Below are positions 1-6,998 of a stretch of DNA of 17,802 nucleotides, piece after piece. The translations under genes and the position numbers were made by a program. Source of the DNA: DATARH01 sp038228485 (GTDB taxonomy: Bacteria; Pseudomonadota; Alphaproteobacteria; ATCC43930; CGMCC-115725); the NCBI GenBank assembly GCA_038228485.1, contig JBBRPG010000077.1:1-17802 (forward strand), read 5' to 3'. Each line of letters opens with the position of its first letter. Positions within the stretch are counted from its first letter, which is position 1. A model generated the notes under the pieces. It worked only from the letters and a program-made list of their open reading frames with translations, searched no databases and was not told where the DNA came from.

Positions 1-81
1 GAAAGAGGCTGTCGCTCCAAGAATCCCCACCGCGACCACCAGTACCCCAGCGATCGCCGCTACCCCCGATGCTCGGGCCAT
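1..81 (-). CDS. N-terminus of an exported or membrane-anchored protein (partial)
   Basis: On the minus strand an ATG at 81-79 opens a frame with no stop through 27 codons to the window edge. The peptide starts MARASG and continues as an almost uninterrupted run of Ala, Val, Leu, Ile and Gly. This looks like a signal peptide or a single N-terminal membrane segment. A G-rich stretch (GGGGGG) about six bases upstream of the ATG can serve as a ribosome binding site. It lies 87 bases downstream of the adenylyltransferase gene on the same strand and could be cotranscribed with it. The mature domain is outside the window, so no function can be assigned. Confidence 0.55.
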   Translation of the reverse strand, partial: MARASGVAAIAGVLVVAVGILGATASF

Positions 82-168
82 GATTTCCCCCCAGGGCCCC
101 GCGCGCAGTGATAAGTCACGCGCGGCAAACGGTCAAGCCCCACAGGGATTTCCGAGTCGAAACAATGA

Positions 169-948
169 CTAAGGCGTCGTGGCCAGGGCCTCGGCGCCGC
201 AGGTTGGGCAGTCCGCATCCTTGGCGATTCGGATGCGGTGGAAACGCACGCGCAGCGCGTCGTAGATCAACAGCGTGCCGTCGAGGCTGTCGCCGAGCCC
301 CAACAGCTCCTTCAGCACCTCGACCGCCTGCAACGTGCCGAGCACCCCGGCGACCGCGCCAAGGATGCCCGCCTCTTCGCAGCGTGGCACCATGTCGGGC
401 GGCGGCGGCTCGCGAAACAGGCAGCGGTAGCAGGGATGCCCATCGCCGAGATAGGGCCGGAAGGTCGACAGCTGGCCCTCGAACGGCGACAGCGCCGCCG
501 CCACCAGCGGCTTTTTCAATCGCGCGCACACATCGGTCAGCAGATAGCGGGTGGCAAAATTGTCGCTGCCGTCGGCGACCAGGTCGTATCTCCCGATCAA
601 ATCGGCCGCGTTGTCGGGGCCGAGGCGCATTGGATGGGTCTCGATCCGCACCCCGTCATTGATCCGCGCGAGGCTCTGCTTAGCACTGTCGACCTTGAGG
701 TCGCCGACCCGCTCGGTCGCATGGACGATCTGGCGCTGGAGGTTGGTGATGTCGACGCGGTCGTCGTCGACGATGCCGATCGTGCCGACCCCGGCCGCCG
801 CGAGATAGAGCAGCATCGGCGAGCCGAGCCCGCCGGCGCCGACCACCAGCACCCGCGACTGCAACAGCTTTTCCTGCCCCTCTTCGCCGACCTCGTCGAG
901 GATCAGGTGGCGGGCATAGCGGCGGAATTGCTCTTCGCTCAGCTCCAT
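169..948 (-). CDS. moeB: E1-like adenylyltransferase, HesA/MoeB/ThiF family
   Basis: This 259-residue cytosolic enzyme should adenylate the C-terminal Gly-Gly of a small ubiquitin-like sulfur carrier (MoaD or ThiS type) for thiocarboxylate formation. Visible features are the Rossmann nucleotide loop GAGGLG (37-42), acidic DDD (61-63), the NLQRQ motif (69-73), SDN (128-130), paired zinc cysteines C173/C176 and C247/C250, and C190 in RCEEAGILG at the family's conserved cysteine. There is no C-terminal rhodanese domain, so it is not a MoeZ/Uba4-type fusion. The length matches E. coli MoeB and ThiF. The ATG has GAGGG about eight bases upstream. It starts 24 bases after the cysK stop, so the two are probably one transcript. 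MoeB and ThiF cannot be told apart by eye; moeB is the usual name for this neighbourhood. Confidence 0.88.
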   Translation of the reverse strand: MELSEEQFRRYARHLILDEVGEEGQEKLLQSRVLVVGAGGLGSPMLLYLAAAGVGTIGIVDDDRVDITNLQRQIVHATERVGDLKVDSAKQSLARINDGVRIETHPMRLGPDNAADLIGRYDLVADGSDNFATRYLLTDVCARLKKPLVAAALSPFEGQLSTFRPYLGDGHPCYRCLFREPPPPDMVPRCEEAGILGAVAGVLGTLQAVEVLKELLGLGDSLDGTLLIYDALRVRFHRIRIAKDADCPTCGAEALATTP

Positions 949-972
949 GGCCTTGCCCTCACGCGATTGACC

Positions 973-1947
973 TCATAGGCCCTCGAACAGCGCGGTCGAG
1001 AGGTAGCGCTCGGCGAAATCGGGCAGGATCGTCACGATGCACTTGCCCGCCATCTCCGGCCGCGCGCCGATCTCGAGCGCAGCCGCGAGCGCGGCTCCGG
1101 CGGAGATGCCGACCGCGATCCCTTCGAGCCGCGCGACGTGCTGCGCTGCGCGCAGCGATGTGTCGTAGCCAATGCAGACGATCTCGTCGATCAGCGAGGT
1201 GTCGAGGATGCTGGGCACAAACCCGGCGCCGATCCCCTGAATCCGGTTCGGCCCGGGCGGGCGGCCCGACAAGACGGCGCTGTCCTCGGGCTCGACCGCG
1301 ACCATGCGCACACTCGGCTTGCGCGCCTTGAGCACCTCGCCTACGCCGGTCAAGGTGCCGCCGGTGCCGACCGCGCTGATCACGACGTCGACCGCGCCGG
1401 CGGTGTCGTTCCAGATTTCCTCGGCGGTGGTGCTGCGGTGGATTTCCGGGTTCGCCGGATTGTCGAACTGCTGAAGGATCAGCGCGTCGGGCAAGGTCTT
1501 GACGATCTCCTCGGCGCGGGCGATGGCGCCGTGCATGCCTCGTGCGGACGGGGTCAGCTCGATCTCGGCGCCGAGGAAGATCAGCATCTTGCGCCGTTCG
1601 ATCGACATGCTCTCGGGCATGGTCAGGATCAGCCGATAGCCTTTTGCGGCGCAGACAAAGGCGAGCGCAATGCCGGTATTGCCCGAGGTCGGCTCGACCA
1701 GCACGGTGGCGGGGCGGATGCGCCCGGCGCGCTCCGCCGCCTCGATCATCGCCAGCCCGATGCGGTCCTTGACCGAGGAGAGCGGGTTGAAGAACTCGCA
1801 TTTGCCGAGGATGTCCGCCTTCACGCCGGCGTCGGCGGCAAGCCGGCTCAGCCGCACCAGCGGCGTCGCGCCGATCGTGCCGAGGATGCTGTCGTAGACG
1901 CGGCCGCGGAATTCGCCGCGGGACGGCGTGGTGGTGGCGATATCCAT
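973..1947 (-). CDS. cysK: Cysteine synthase (O-acetylserine sulfhydrylase)
   Basis: This 324-residue PLP enzyme makes L-cysteine from O-acetylserine and sulfide in the cytosol. The PLP lysine is K60 in NPLSSVKDR. The substrate loop PTSGNTG is at 86-92, the phosphate-binding GTGGT at 194-198, and the PLP-ring contact region GISAG at 280-284. IQGIGAGF (237-244) is typical of the CysK/CysM family. Length and N-terminal layout (YDSILGTIGATPLVRL) fit CysK. The ATG at 1947-1945 is the natural start; a GAAGGG lies about ten bases upstream. It leads a two-gene unit with the E1-like gene. Its 144-base upstream region is shared with the divergent dioxygenase gene. CysK versus CysM specificity is inferred, not shown. 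Confidence 0.93.
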   Translation of the reverse strand: MDIATTTPSRGEFRGRVYDSILGTIGATPLVRLSRLAADAGVKADILGKCEFFNPLSSVKDRIGLAMIEAAERAGRIRPATVLVEPTSGNTGIALAFVCAAKGYRLILTMPESMSIERRKMLIFLGAEIELTPSARGMHGAIARAEEIVKTLPDALILQQFDNPANPEIHRSTTAEEIWNDTAGAVDVVISAVGTGGTLTGVGEVLKARKPSVRMVAVEPEDSAVLSGRPPGPNRIQGIGAGFVPSILDTSLIDEIVCIGYDTSLRAAQHVARLEGIAVGISAGAALAAALEIGARPEMAGKCIVTILPDFAERYLSTALFEGL

Positions 1948-1985
1948 GCCGTTTTGCCCTTCGGTCTTCCCCTTGATGTAGGCCC

Positions 1986-1998
1986 GCGCGCAGCGCGC
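1986..1998. promoter_or_regulatory. GC palindrome between the divergent cysK and dioxygenase genes
   Basis: The 144-base spacer 1948-2091 contains a perfect 13-base palindrome, GCGCGC-A-GCGCGC, 38 bases upstream of the cysK ATG. It could be a regulator site or a small hairpin in the cysK leader. In such GC-rich DNA a short GC palindrome can arise by chance, so this is only a candidate. No convincing promoter hexamers were seen for cysK. For the dioxygenase the best pair is weak: TGGATT at 2037-2042 and TAGACT at 2060-2065, with 17 bases between. Confidence 0.2.
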
Positions 1999-2091
1999 CG
2001 CAACGCGAAAGCAACCCTCGCCCGCGCCGGGGGCGATGGATTTAGCCCGTGGCCGAGCCTAGACTTCTTCAGGTCACCAGAGGAACCGCCC

Positions 2092-2937
2092 ATGCCTATC
2101 GAGGTCATTCCGACGGGCGCCGCGCTCGGCGCCGAGATCCGCGGCGTCGATCTGGCCCAACCGCTCGACGATAACGCCTTTGCGATTATCGAGCATGCCT
2201 ACAACGAGCACGGCGTGATCTTTTTCCGCGACCAACGGATCACCCCGCCGCAGCAGGTCGCCTTCACCCGCCGCTTCGGCGAGATCGAGTTCAACATCTT
2301 CGGCGAGCGCTGGAGCGTACCGGGCAGCCCCGAAATCGTCGTCGTCTCGAACGTCACCGAAGACGGCAAGCCGATCGGCGTGCGCCGGGCCGGCGAGAAC
2401 TGGCATAGCGACATGTGCTACACGGCCCGGCCGCCGCGCGGAACGATGCTCTACGCGCACGAAATCCCCGACCTCCACGGCCTGCCGCTCGGCGACACCG
2501 AATTCGCCAGCGCCGCGGCGGCCTGGGACGCCTTGCCCGGGACGCTGAAGCAGCAACTCGAGGGGCGGCGCGCGACCTTCGATTTCAAGGGTCGGAAGCG
2601 TGCCTTGACCCCGACCCCGGCGGAAATCGACCGCAACCCGCCGGTCAAGCATCCGATCGCCCGCACCCCCCCGCACACCGGCCGCAAATGCCTTTCCGTG
2701 ATGCGCGACGCCTGCACCGCAATCGCCGGCATGGAGGCTGAGGAGGCCGAGGCGCTGGTCGCCGCGCTCGCCGACCACATCGTCAAGCCGGCCTTTATCT
2801 ATCGCCACCAATGGCGCGCCGGCGACCTGCTGATGTGGGACAATTGCACGGTCCAGCACCGCGCGATTCAGGATTACGACCTGCCGCAGCGGCGGGTGAT
2901 GCACCGCACGACGATGGGCGGCTCGGCGCCGGTCTGA
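2092..2937 (+). CDS. TauD/TfdA-family Fe(II)/2-oxoglutarate-dependent dioxygenase
   Basis: This 281-residue oxygenase is expected to hydroxylate a small substrate while converting 2-oxoglutarate to succinate and CO2. The iron ligands are visible as H105 and D107 in WHSDMCY and H256 in TVQHRAI. R272 in MHRTT is the likely 2-oxoglutarate carboxylate anchor. The N-terminal region (GAEIRGVDLAQPL, GVIFFRDQ) is typical of the family. The ATG at 2092 has AGAGGAA about eight bases upstream; the frame stays open further upstream but lies opposite cysK and is not coding. It is the only plus-strand gene among the minus-strand genes here and converges on the Rrf2 gene with nine bases between stops. Substrate (taurine, alkylsulfonate, aryloxyacid or other) cannot be told from sequence alone. 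The nearby cysK makes sulfonate sulfur scavenging conceivable but unproven. Confidence 0.88.
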   Translation: MPIEVIPTGAALGAEIRGVDLAQPLDDNAFAIIEHAYNEHGVIFFRDQRITPPQQVAFTRRFGEIEFNIFGERWSVPGSPEIVVVSNVTEDGKPIGVRRAGENWHSDMCYTARPPRGTMLYAHEIPDLHGLPLGDTEFASAAAAWDALPGTLKQQLEGRRATFDFKGRKRALTPTPAEIDRNPPVKHPIARTPPHTGRKCLSVMRDACTAIAGMEAEEAEALVAALADHIVKPAFIYRHQWRAGDLLMWDNCTVQHRAIQDYDLPQRRVMHRTTMGGSAPV

Positions 2938-2946
2938 CCGCAGCCC

Positions 2947-3402
2947 TCAGATCGCGAAATCGCCGCCCGCGGCGAGCCGGCCGGCGATGCCGGCGCGGTG
3001 CGCGCGCGTACACAAATCCTCGAGCGTCAACGCGTCGAGCCGCCGCATCGTCTCTTCCTGCAATTCGAGCCACAGCGGCCGCAACACCTGATTGCCGAGG
3101 TCGCTGCCGGCGCCCGTCTCGATCGGGTCTTCGACGGTTTCGAGCCCGCGCACGGTGCGCACGATGTCGCCGACGCTGACCCGCCGCCGCTCCCGCGCCA
3201 GCCGATAACCGCCGCTCGGGCCGCGGATGCCGACCAGCACGCCATGCCGCACCAGCTCCTGCAACACCGGCTCCAGGTAGCGCCGCGGGATGCCTTGGCG
3301 CGAGGTGATCTCGGCCGAGCGCACCGGCAGCGCACCGCCGTTATAGGCGATGTCGAGCACCGCCTCGATGGCGAACAGGAGCTTTTTGTTGAGCCGGATC
3401 AT
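2947..3402 (-). CDS. Rrf2-family winged-helix transcriptional regulator without Fe-S cysteines
   Basis: This 151-residue protein has the Rrf2 layout: N-terminal helix (LNKKLLFAIEAVLDIAY), DNA-recognition helix around 28-50 (ITSRQGIPRRYLEPVLQEL), and the wing GIRGPSGGYRLAR at 58-70. A C-terminal dimer helix follows (RPLWLELQEETMRRLDAL). IscR and NsrR bind Fe-S clusters through three cysteines at about 90-105. Here that stretch (EDPIETGAGSDLGNQ) has none, and the only cysteine is C131. It therefore resembles cluster-free members such as CymR. The ATG at 3402-3400 is preferred because the family begins here; there is no strong ribosome binding site. It lies 41 bases downstream of dut and in the same orientation as cysK, which suggests, but does not show, control of cysteine genes. 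Confidence 0.87.
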   Translation of the reverse strand: MIRLNKKLLFAIEAVLDIAYNGGALPVRSAEITSRQGIPRRYLEPVLQELVRHGVLVGIRGPSGGYRLARERRRVSVGDIVRTVRGLETVEDPIETGAGSDLGNQVLRPLWLELQEETMRRLDALTLEDLCTRAHRAGIAGRLAAGGDFAI

Positions 3403-3443
3403 GTGGCCTGGTTCGGCATCCCCCGCGCCTTTTGTCGCAGCCC

Positions 3444-3944
3444 TCAGTGTCGCCGCGGCGGGCCGTTCGGACAAGCGGAAGCGACGCCGGTCGAGCCGAA
3501 ACCACCCGATTGGCGCTCGCCGCCGTGCGAAAACTCGCTGACGATGGCGAATTCGGGCCGCATCACCCGGGTAAACACCAGCTGCGCAACGCGATCCCCG
3601 GGCCGGATGACGATCGCGGCAGCGCTGCCGGGCGGGTTGCGGTTCCACACCGAGATCAGGCAGGGCCCTTCGTAGTCGGCGTCGATCACCCCAACCGCGT
3701 TGCCGAGCACCAGCCCCTGCCGATGACCCAGCCCCGAGCGCGGCAAGACCAGCCCGCACCACTCGGGATCGCCGATGCGAAAGGCGATGCCCGAGGAGAT
3801 GAGCACCGCCGGCGCCTGCGGCGCAACCGTCAGCGGCACATCGAGGCAGGCATGCAGGTCGAGCCCCGCGGCGAGGCTCGACCCGTAAGCCGGGAAACCC
3901 CAGCCCGGCAACCGCGGGTCGAGGATTTTCAGCTCGATCTTCAT
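3444..3944 (-). CDS. dut: dUTP diphosphatase (dUTPase)
   Basis: This 166-residue trimeric enzyme hydrolyses dUTP to dUMP and pyrophosphate, keeping uracil out of DNA and feeding dTMP synthesis. All five motifs are present: I AGLDLHACL (26-34), II PRSGLGH (68-74), III GVIDADYEG (85-93) with the catalytic aspartate, IV IRPGDRVAQLVF (113-124), and V GGFGSTG (147-153). The ATG at 3944 gives the family's usual beginning (MKIELKILDPR). A TTG at 3965 with GAGGGG four bases upstream is an alternative adding seven residues. A palindromic repeat separates it from coaBC; the coaBC-dut pairing itself is common in proteobacteria. Confidence 0.93.
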   Translation of the reverse strand: MKIELKILDPRLPGWGFPAYGSSLAAGLDLHACLDVPLTVAPQAPAVLISSGIAFRIGDPEWCGLVLPRSGLGHRQGLVLGNAVGVIDADYEGPCLISVWNRNPPGSAAAIVIRPGDRVAQLVFTRVMRPEFAIVSEFSHGGERQSGGFGSTGVASACPNGPPRRH

Positions 3945-3998
3945 CGGCGTCGTATCTGCGATCAAAAAGCCCCTCGCCGCCCGCCAAGGACTTTTGCG

Positions 3999-4113
3999 GG
4001 GGGAGAGGGAGGGGCCGAGCGCGGAGCGCTGGGAGTGTGAGGTGGGAATGCTCGGACGCCTCTGGAATCCCCCACCTCACCCCGACCCTCTCCGCCCCCA
4101 GGGGCGGAGAGGG
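3999..4113. repeat. Composite palindromic intergenic repeat (REP-like)
   Basis: Between dut and coaBC lies a structured non-coding stretch. A perfect 13-base inverted repeat (4086-4098 CCCTCTCCGCCCC with 4101-4113) has a two-base loop. A perfect 10-base inverted repeat, GTGAGGTGGG (4037-4046) with CCCACCTCAC (4071-4080), encloses 24 bases. GGGAGAGGGAGGGG at 4001-4014 resembles the right arm GGAGAGGGAGG and faces CCCCGACCCTCTCC at 4080-4093 as a near-complement. On the minus strand the frame reads PPSPPLGAERVGVRWG, a peptide commonly seen when this class of dispersed palindromic element is translated by mistake. It could form a large RNA hairpin between coaBC and dut. No second full copy was seen in this window. 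Confidence 0.75.
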
Positions 4114-4137
4114 AGGAAGCAAGGGTTTTCGCATGCA

Positions 4138-5346
4138 TCACGATGCGAGCGGCCCCAGCGTCAATGCGATACGCTCGGCCAACCGGGAAGCGACCTCCTG
4201 CTTGGTCATCGCCGGCCAGTCCTCGACGCCGTTCGCGTCGACCAAGTGGATCGTGTTGCTGTCGCCGCCGAAGGTGCCGGTGCCGGGCGCCACGTCGTTG
4301 GCCAGGATCCAGTCGCAGCCCTTGCGCTGGCGCTTGGCCGTGGCATTGGCGACGACATTCTCGGTTTCGGCGGCAAAGCCGATGACCAGCGCCGGCCGGT
4401 CGTTACCGCGGCGCGCAACCGTGGCGAGGATATCGGGGTTCTCGGTCAGCCGCAGCGCCGGCGGCCCTTTGCCGTTCTTTTTCAGCTTCTGCGGGGCGAC
4501 CGCCTCGACCCGCCAGTCGGACACCGCCGCCGCCATCACCGCGACGTCGACCGGCAGGTTCGACTCGGTCGCGGCCAGCATCTCGGCGGCGCTCTCGACG
4601 GCGACCAGCTTGACTCCGGCCGGGGTCGCCTCCTGCGTTGGCCCGGAGACGAGTCTCGTCTCGGCCCCGAGCGCCGCGAGCGCCGCCGCGATCGCGTGGC
4701 CCTGCTTACCCGACGAATGGTTCGAGATGTAGCGCACCGGGTCGATCGGCTCGCGGGTCGGCCCGCTGGTCACCAGCGCCCGGCGTCCGGCAAGTCGGCC
4801 GTCGCCGCCAAGGCAGCGCTCGATCTCCGCAAGAATTTCGGCCGGCTCGGCCATCCGCCCCGACCCGACCTCGCCGCAGGCGAGATCGCCGGCGTTCGGC
4901 CCGACCCGGCGTACCCCACGCGCCGCCAGGGTCGCGAGATTGGCCTGCGTCGCCGGGTGCGCCCACATCAGCGCATTCATCGCCGGCGCGATCAGGATCG
5001 GCTTGTCCGAGGCCAAGAGGGTCGTCGCGGCGAGATCGTTCGCCATCCCGGCCGCCATGCGCGCGATCAGGTCGGCAGTCGCCGGCGCCACTACGAGGAG
5101 GTCGGCCTCGCGCGACAAGCGGATATGCCCCATCTCGCTTTCGTCGGTGAGCGAGAACAAATCGCCATAGACCTTGTCCTCGCTCAGCGAGGCCACCGAC
5201 AGAGGCGTCACGAATTCCTTGGCCGCCTCGGTCATCACGCAGCGCACCGCCGCGCCCCGGTCGCGCAGCCGGCGGATCAGCTCGAGGCACTTATAGGCGG
5301 CGATCCCGCCCGCGATGATCAGCAATATCCGCCGGCCCTGGAGCAA
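4138..5346 (-). CDS. coaBC: Bifunctional phosphopantothenoylcysteine decarboxylase / phosphopantothenate-cysteine ligase
   Basis: This 402-residue protein carries out two consecutive CoA steps: ligation of cysteine to 4'-phosphopantothenate (CoaB) and FMN-dependent decarboxylation to 4'-phosphopantetheine (CoaC). The CoaC half (1-180) shows the FMN-binding GGIAAYK (13-19), catalytic H74 in MGHIRL, substrate loop PAMN (121-124) and C157 in ACGEVGSGRM. The CoaB half shows VTSGPTREPIDPVRYISNHSSGKQG (in part 192-197 and 211-216), AAAVSDW (272-278), the lysine motif KLKK (287-290), GFAAET and FGGDSN. Both sites look intact. The start is a TTG at 5346-5344 with GGAGG five bases upstream; no in-frame ATG lies nearby. 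It begins 31 bases after the ubiB stop, consistent with a shared transcript. Confidence 0.95.
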   Translation of the reverse strand: MLQGRRILLIIAGGIAAYKCLELIRRLRDRGAAVRCVMTEAAKEFVTPLSVASLSEDKVYGDLFSLTDESEMGHIRLSREADLLVVAPATADLIARMAAGMANDLAATTLLASDKPILIAPAMNALMWAHPATQANLATLAARGVRRVGPNAGDLACGEVGSGRMAEPAEILAEIERCLGGDGRLAGRRALVTSGPTREPIDPVRYISNHSSGKQGHAIAAALAALGAETRLVSGPTQEATPAGVKLVAVESAAEMLAATESNLPVDVAVMAAAVSDWRVEAVAPQKLKKNGKGPPALRLTENPDILATVARRGNDRPALVIGFAAETENVVANATAKRQRKGCDWILANDVAPGTGTFGGDSNTIHLVDANGVEDWPAMTKQEVASRLAERIALTLGPLAS

Positions 5347-5377
5347 TCCCGCCTCCGTATCCGCTGGCCCAAGTATG

Positions 5378-6925
5378 CTACCGCGCGAGAAAAAGCGCGA
5401 CGGCGATTGCGATCAGCGCGCCGGCGGCGAGCCATAGCGGCGCGAACAGCCATACAAGCTGGCGCGCGCGGTGCGTCGCCTGCGCCGCCAGCGTCTCGGC
5501 GTGGAGCACGACGCCCTCCTGCGACCACAGCTCGACCAGCCGGCTGGTGCTGCGCAGCAATTTCGGCACGTCGTCCAGCATTTCCTTGAGGTCACCCAGC
5601 CGCTGCCGCAATTGCGCCTCGGGACCTCGGTTCTCCAGCATCCAGTCTTCGATCAGCGGCCGCGCCATCGCCCAGATATTGACCTCGGGATCGAGTTGCC
5701 GCCCCACCCCCTCGATCAGCACCATCGTCTTTTGCAGCAGCAGGAGCTGCGGTTGCGTCTCCATGTCGAACTGCTCGGTGACGCGGAACAGCTGCGCCAG
5801 CAGCCGGGCGATCGAGATTTCGGCCAATGGACGCCCGAGTATCGGCTCGCCGATCGACCGGCAGGCTTGGGCAAAATCGTCGACCGAGCGATGCCGCGGC
5901 AGGATGCCGGCGGCGAGATGCACCTCGGCGACGCGGCGATAATCGCCGCTGAGAAACCCGACCAGCATATCGGCCAGGAAAAACCGGGTATCGCGGTCGA
6001 GCCGCCCCATGATGCCGAAATCGACGACCACGATTGCGCCGTCGGCCGCGACGAACATGTTGCCGGGGTGCAGATCGGCATGGAAGAAGCCGTCGCGGAA
6101 TACTTGGTTGAAGAACGCCTCGGCGGCTTTCTGCAGCAGCGCGCCGATATCGTGTCCGGCGGTGATGAGGGCCGCGCGGTCGTCGACCCGAATGCCGCCG
6201 ACCCGGTCGGTCGTCAGGACCCTGCGTCCGGTGCGCCGCCAATCGACCCGAGGAACGTGAAAACCGGGATCGGCGGCGAAATTCTCGGCCAGTTCGGAGG
6301 CCGCCGCGGCCTCGAACCGCAGATCCATTTCGAGCTCGACCGAATGCTCCAACGTGCGCACCACCTCGACCGGCTTTAGCCGGCGTAACGCGGGCCGCGT
6401 CCGCTCGATCAGCTGCGCCAGCCACATAAACAGGTCGAGGTCGCGGGCAAAGGCCCTCACGATCCCCGGCCGCAATATCTTGACCGCGACCTCCCTGCCC
6501 TCGCCGGTTGTGGCAAAATGCACCTGGGCGATCGAGGCCGCGGCGACCGGGGTGTCGTCGAACGCCGCGAACAGGCTGGCGAGCGGGCATTCGAACTCGG
6601 CCTCGATCAGCGCCCGCGCCTCGCGCGCCGGGAACGGCGGCAGCCTGTCCTGCAGCATCGCGAGGTCGGCGGCAATCTCATCGCCGAGCAGGTCGGCGCG
6701 GGTCGCGAGCATCTGGCCGAGCTTGATGAACGCGGGCCCGATCTCCTGAAACGCCGCGGCAAGCCGCTGGCCCGGCCGCGCAACGGGGCCGCGCCGGCGG
6801 ACGATGCGCGCCGCGCGCAGCATCGGCGCCGGCCCGATCGGCTCGAACAGGAACAGCGCATCGTGCCGCGCCAGGGTCAGCGCGATGCCGATCAGGCGCC
6901 CAACATGAGCAATGCTGCGAAACAC
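5378..6925 (-). CDS. ubiB: UbiB-family atypical kinase/ATPase for ubiquinone biosynthesis
   Basis: This roughly 515-residue membrane-associated protein belongs to the ABC1/ADCK/UbiB kinase-like family, needed for aerobic ubiquinone synthesis, probably as an ATPase supporting the Ubi complex. Visible are the family-specific KLGQ (68-71), the Ala-rich nucleotide loop AAASIAQVH (128-136), the lysine K149 in VAVKILRP, catalytic HADLHPGN (282-289) and DFG (302-304). The C-terminal end holds a hydrophobic segment rich in Ala, Leu and Ile, a likely membrane anchor. I chose the GTG at 6925 (VFRSIAHVGRL) because alphaproteobacterial homologues begin close to here. A GTG at 6982 would add 19 Arg/Ala-rich residues read across a strong hairpin. 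It follows ubiE and precedes coaBC. Confidence 0.92.
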   Translation of the reverse strand: MFRSIAHVGRLIGIALTLARHDALFLFEPIGPAPMLRAARIVRRRGPVARPGQRLAAAFQEIGPAFIKLGQMLATRADLLGDEIAADLAMLQDRLPPFPAREARALIEAEFECPLASLFAAFDDTPVAAASIAQVHFATTGEGREVAVKILRPGIVRAFARDLDLFMWLAQLIERTRPALRRLKPVEVVRTLEHSVELEMDLRFEAAAASELAENFAADPGFHVPRVDWRRTGRRVLTTDRVGGIRVDDRAALITAGHDIGALLQKAAEAFFNQVFRDGFFHADLHPGNMFVAADGAIVVVDFGIMGRLDRDTRFFLADMLVGFLSGDYRRVAEVHLAAGILPRHRSVDDFAQACRSIGEPILGRPLAEISIARLLAQLFRVTEQFDMETQPQLLLLQKTMVLIEGVGRQLDPEVNIWAMARPLIEDWMLENRGPEAQLRQRLGDLKEMLDDVPKLLRSTSRLVELWSQEGVVLHAETLAAQATHRARQLVWLFAPLWLAAGALIAIAVALFLAR

Positions 6926-6940
6926 GGGTCTAGCGAGTGC

Positions 6941-6960
6941 GGCGGCGCATCCGCGCCGCC
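6941..6960 (-). other. Strong GC hairpin in the ubiE-ubiB junction
   Basis: A perfect 8-base inverted repeat, GGCGGCGC (6941-6948) with GCGCCGCC (6953-6960), encloses a four-base loop. On the minus-strand transcript it lies between the ubiE stop (6999) and the preferred ubiB GTG (6925), 15 bases upstream of that codon. There is no T-run after it, so it is not a classical terminator. It may influence mRNA stability or the relative translation of ubiE and ubiB. A 21-codon open frame (ATG at 6995, TAG at 6930) runs through it and ends four bases before the ubiB GTG; whether it is translated is unknown. Confidence 0.5.
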
Positions 6961-6998
6961 TTCGGACCGGAGCCCGCTGCACGCAAGCGCATCATGAA

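Noticed and set aside
1138..2091. Upstream in-frame extension of the dioxygenase across cysK
   Set aside because: The extension is antisense to cysK and shows no recognisable domain; the family N-terminus and a good ribosome binding site mark the ATG at 2092.
3403..4134. Upstream extension of the Rrf2 frame through dut and the palindromic repeat
   Set aside because: The extension is out of frame with dut, begins with a peptide typical of translated palindromic repeats, and the Rrf2 family starts at the ATG at 3402.
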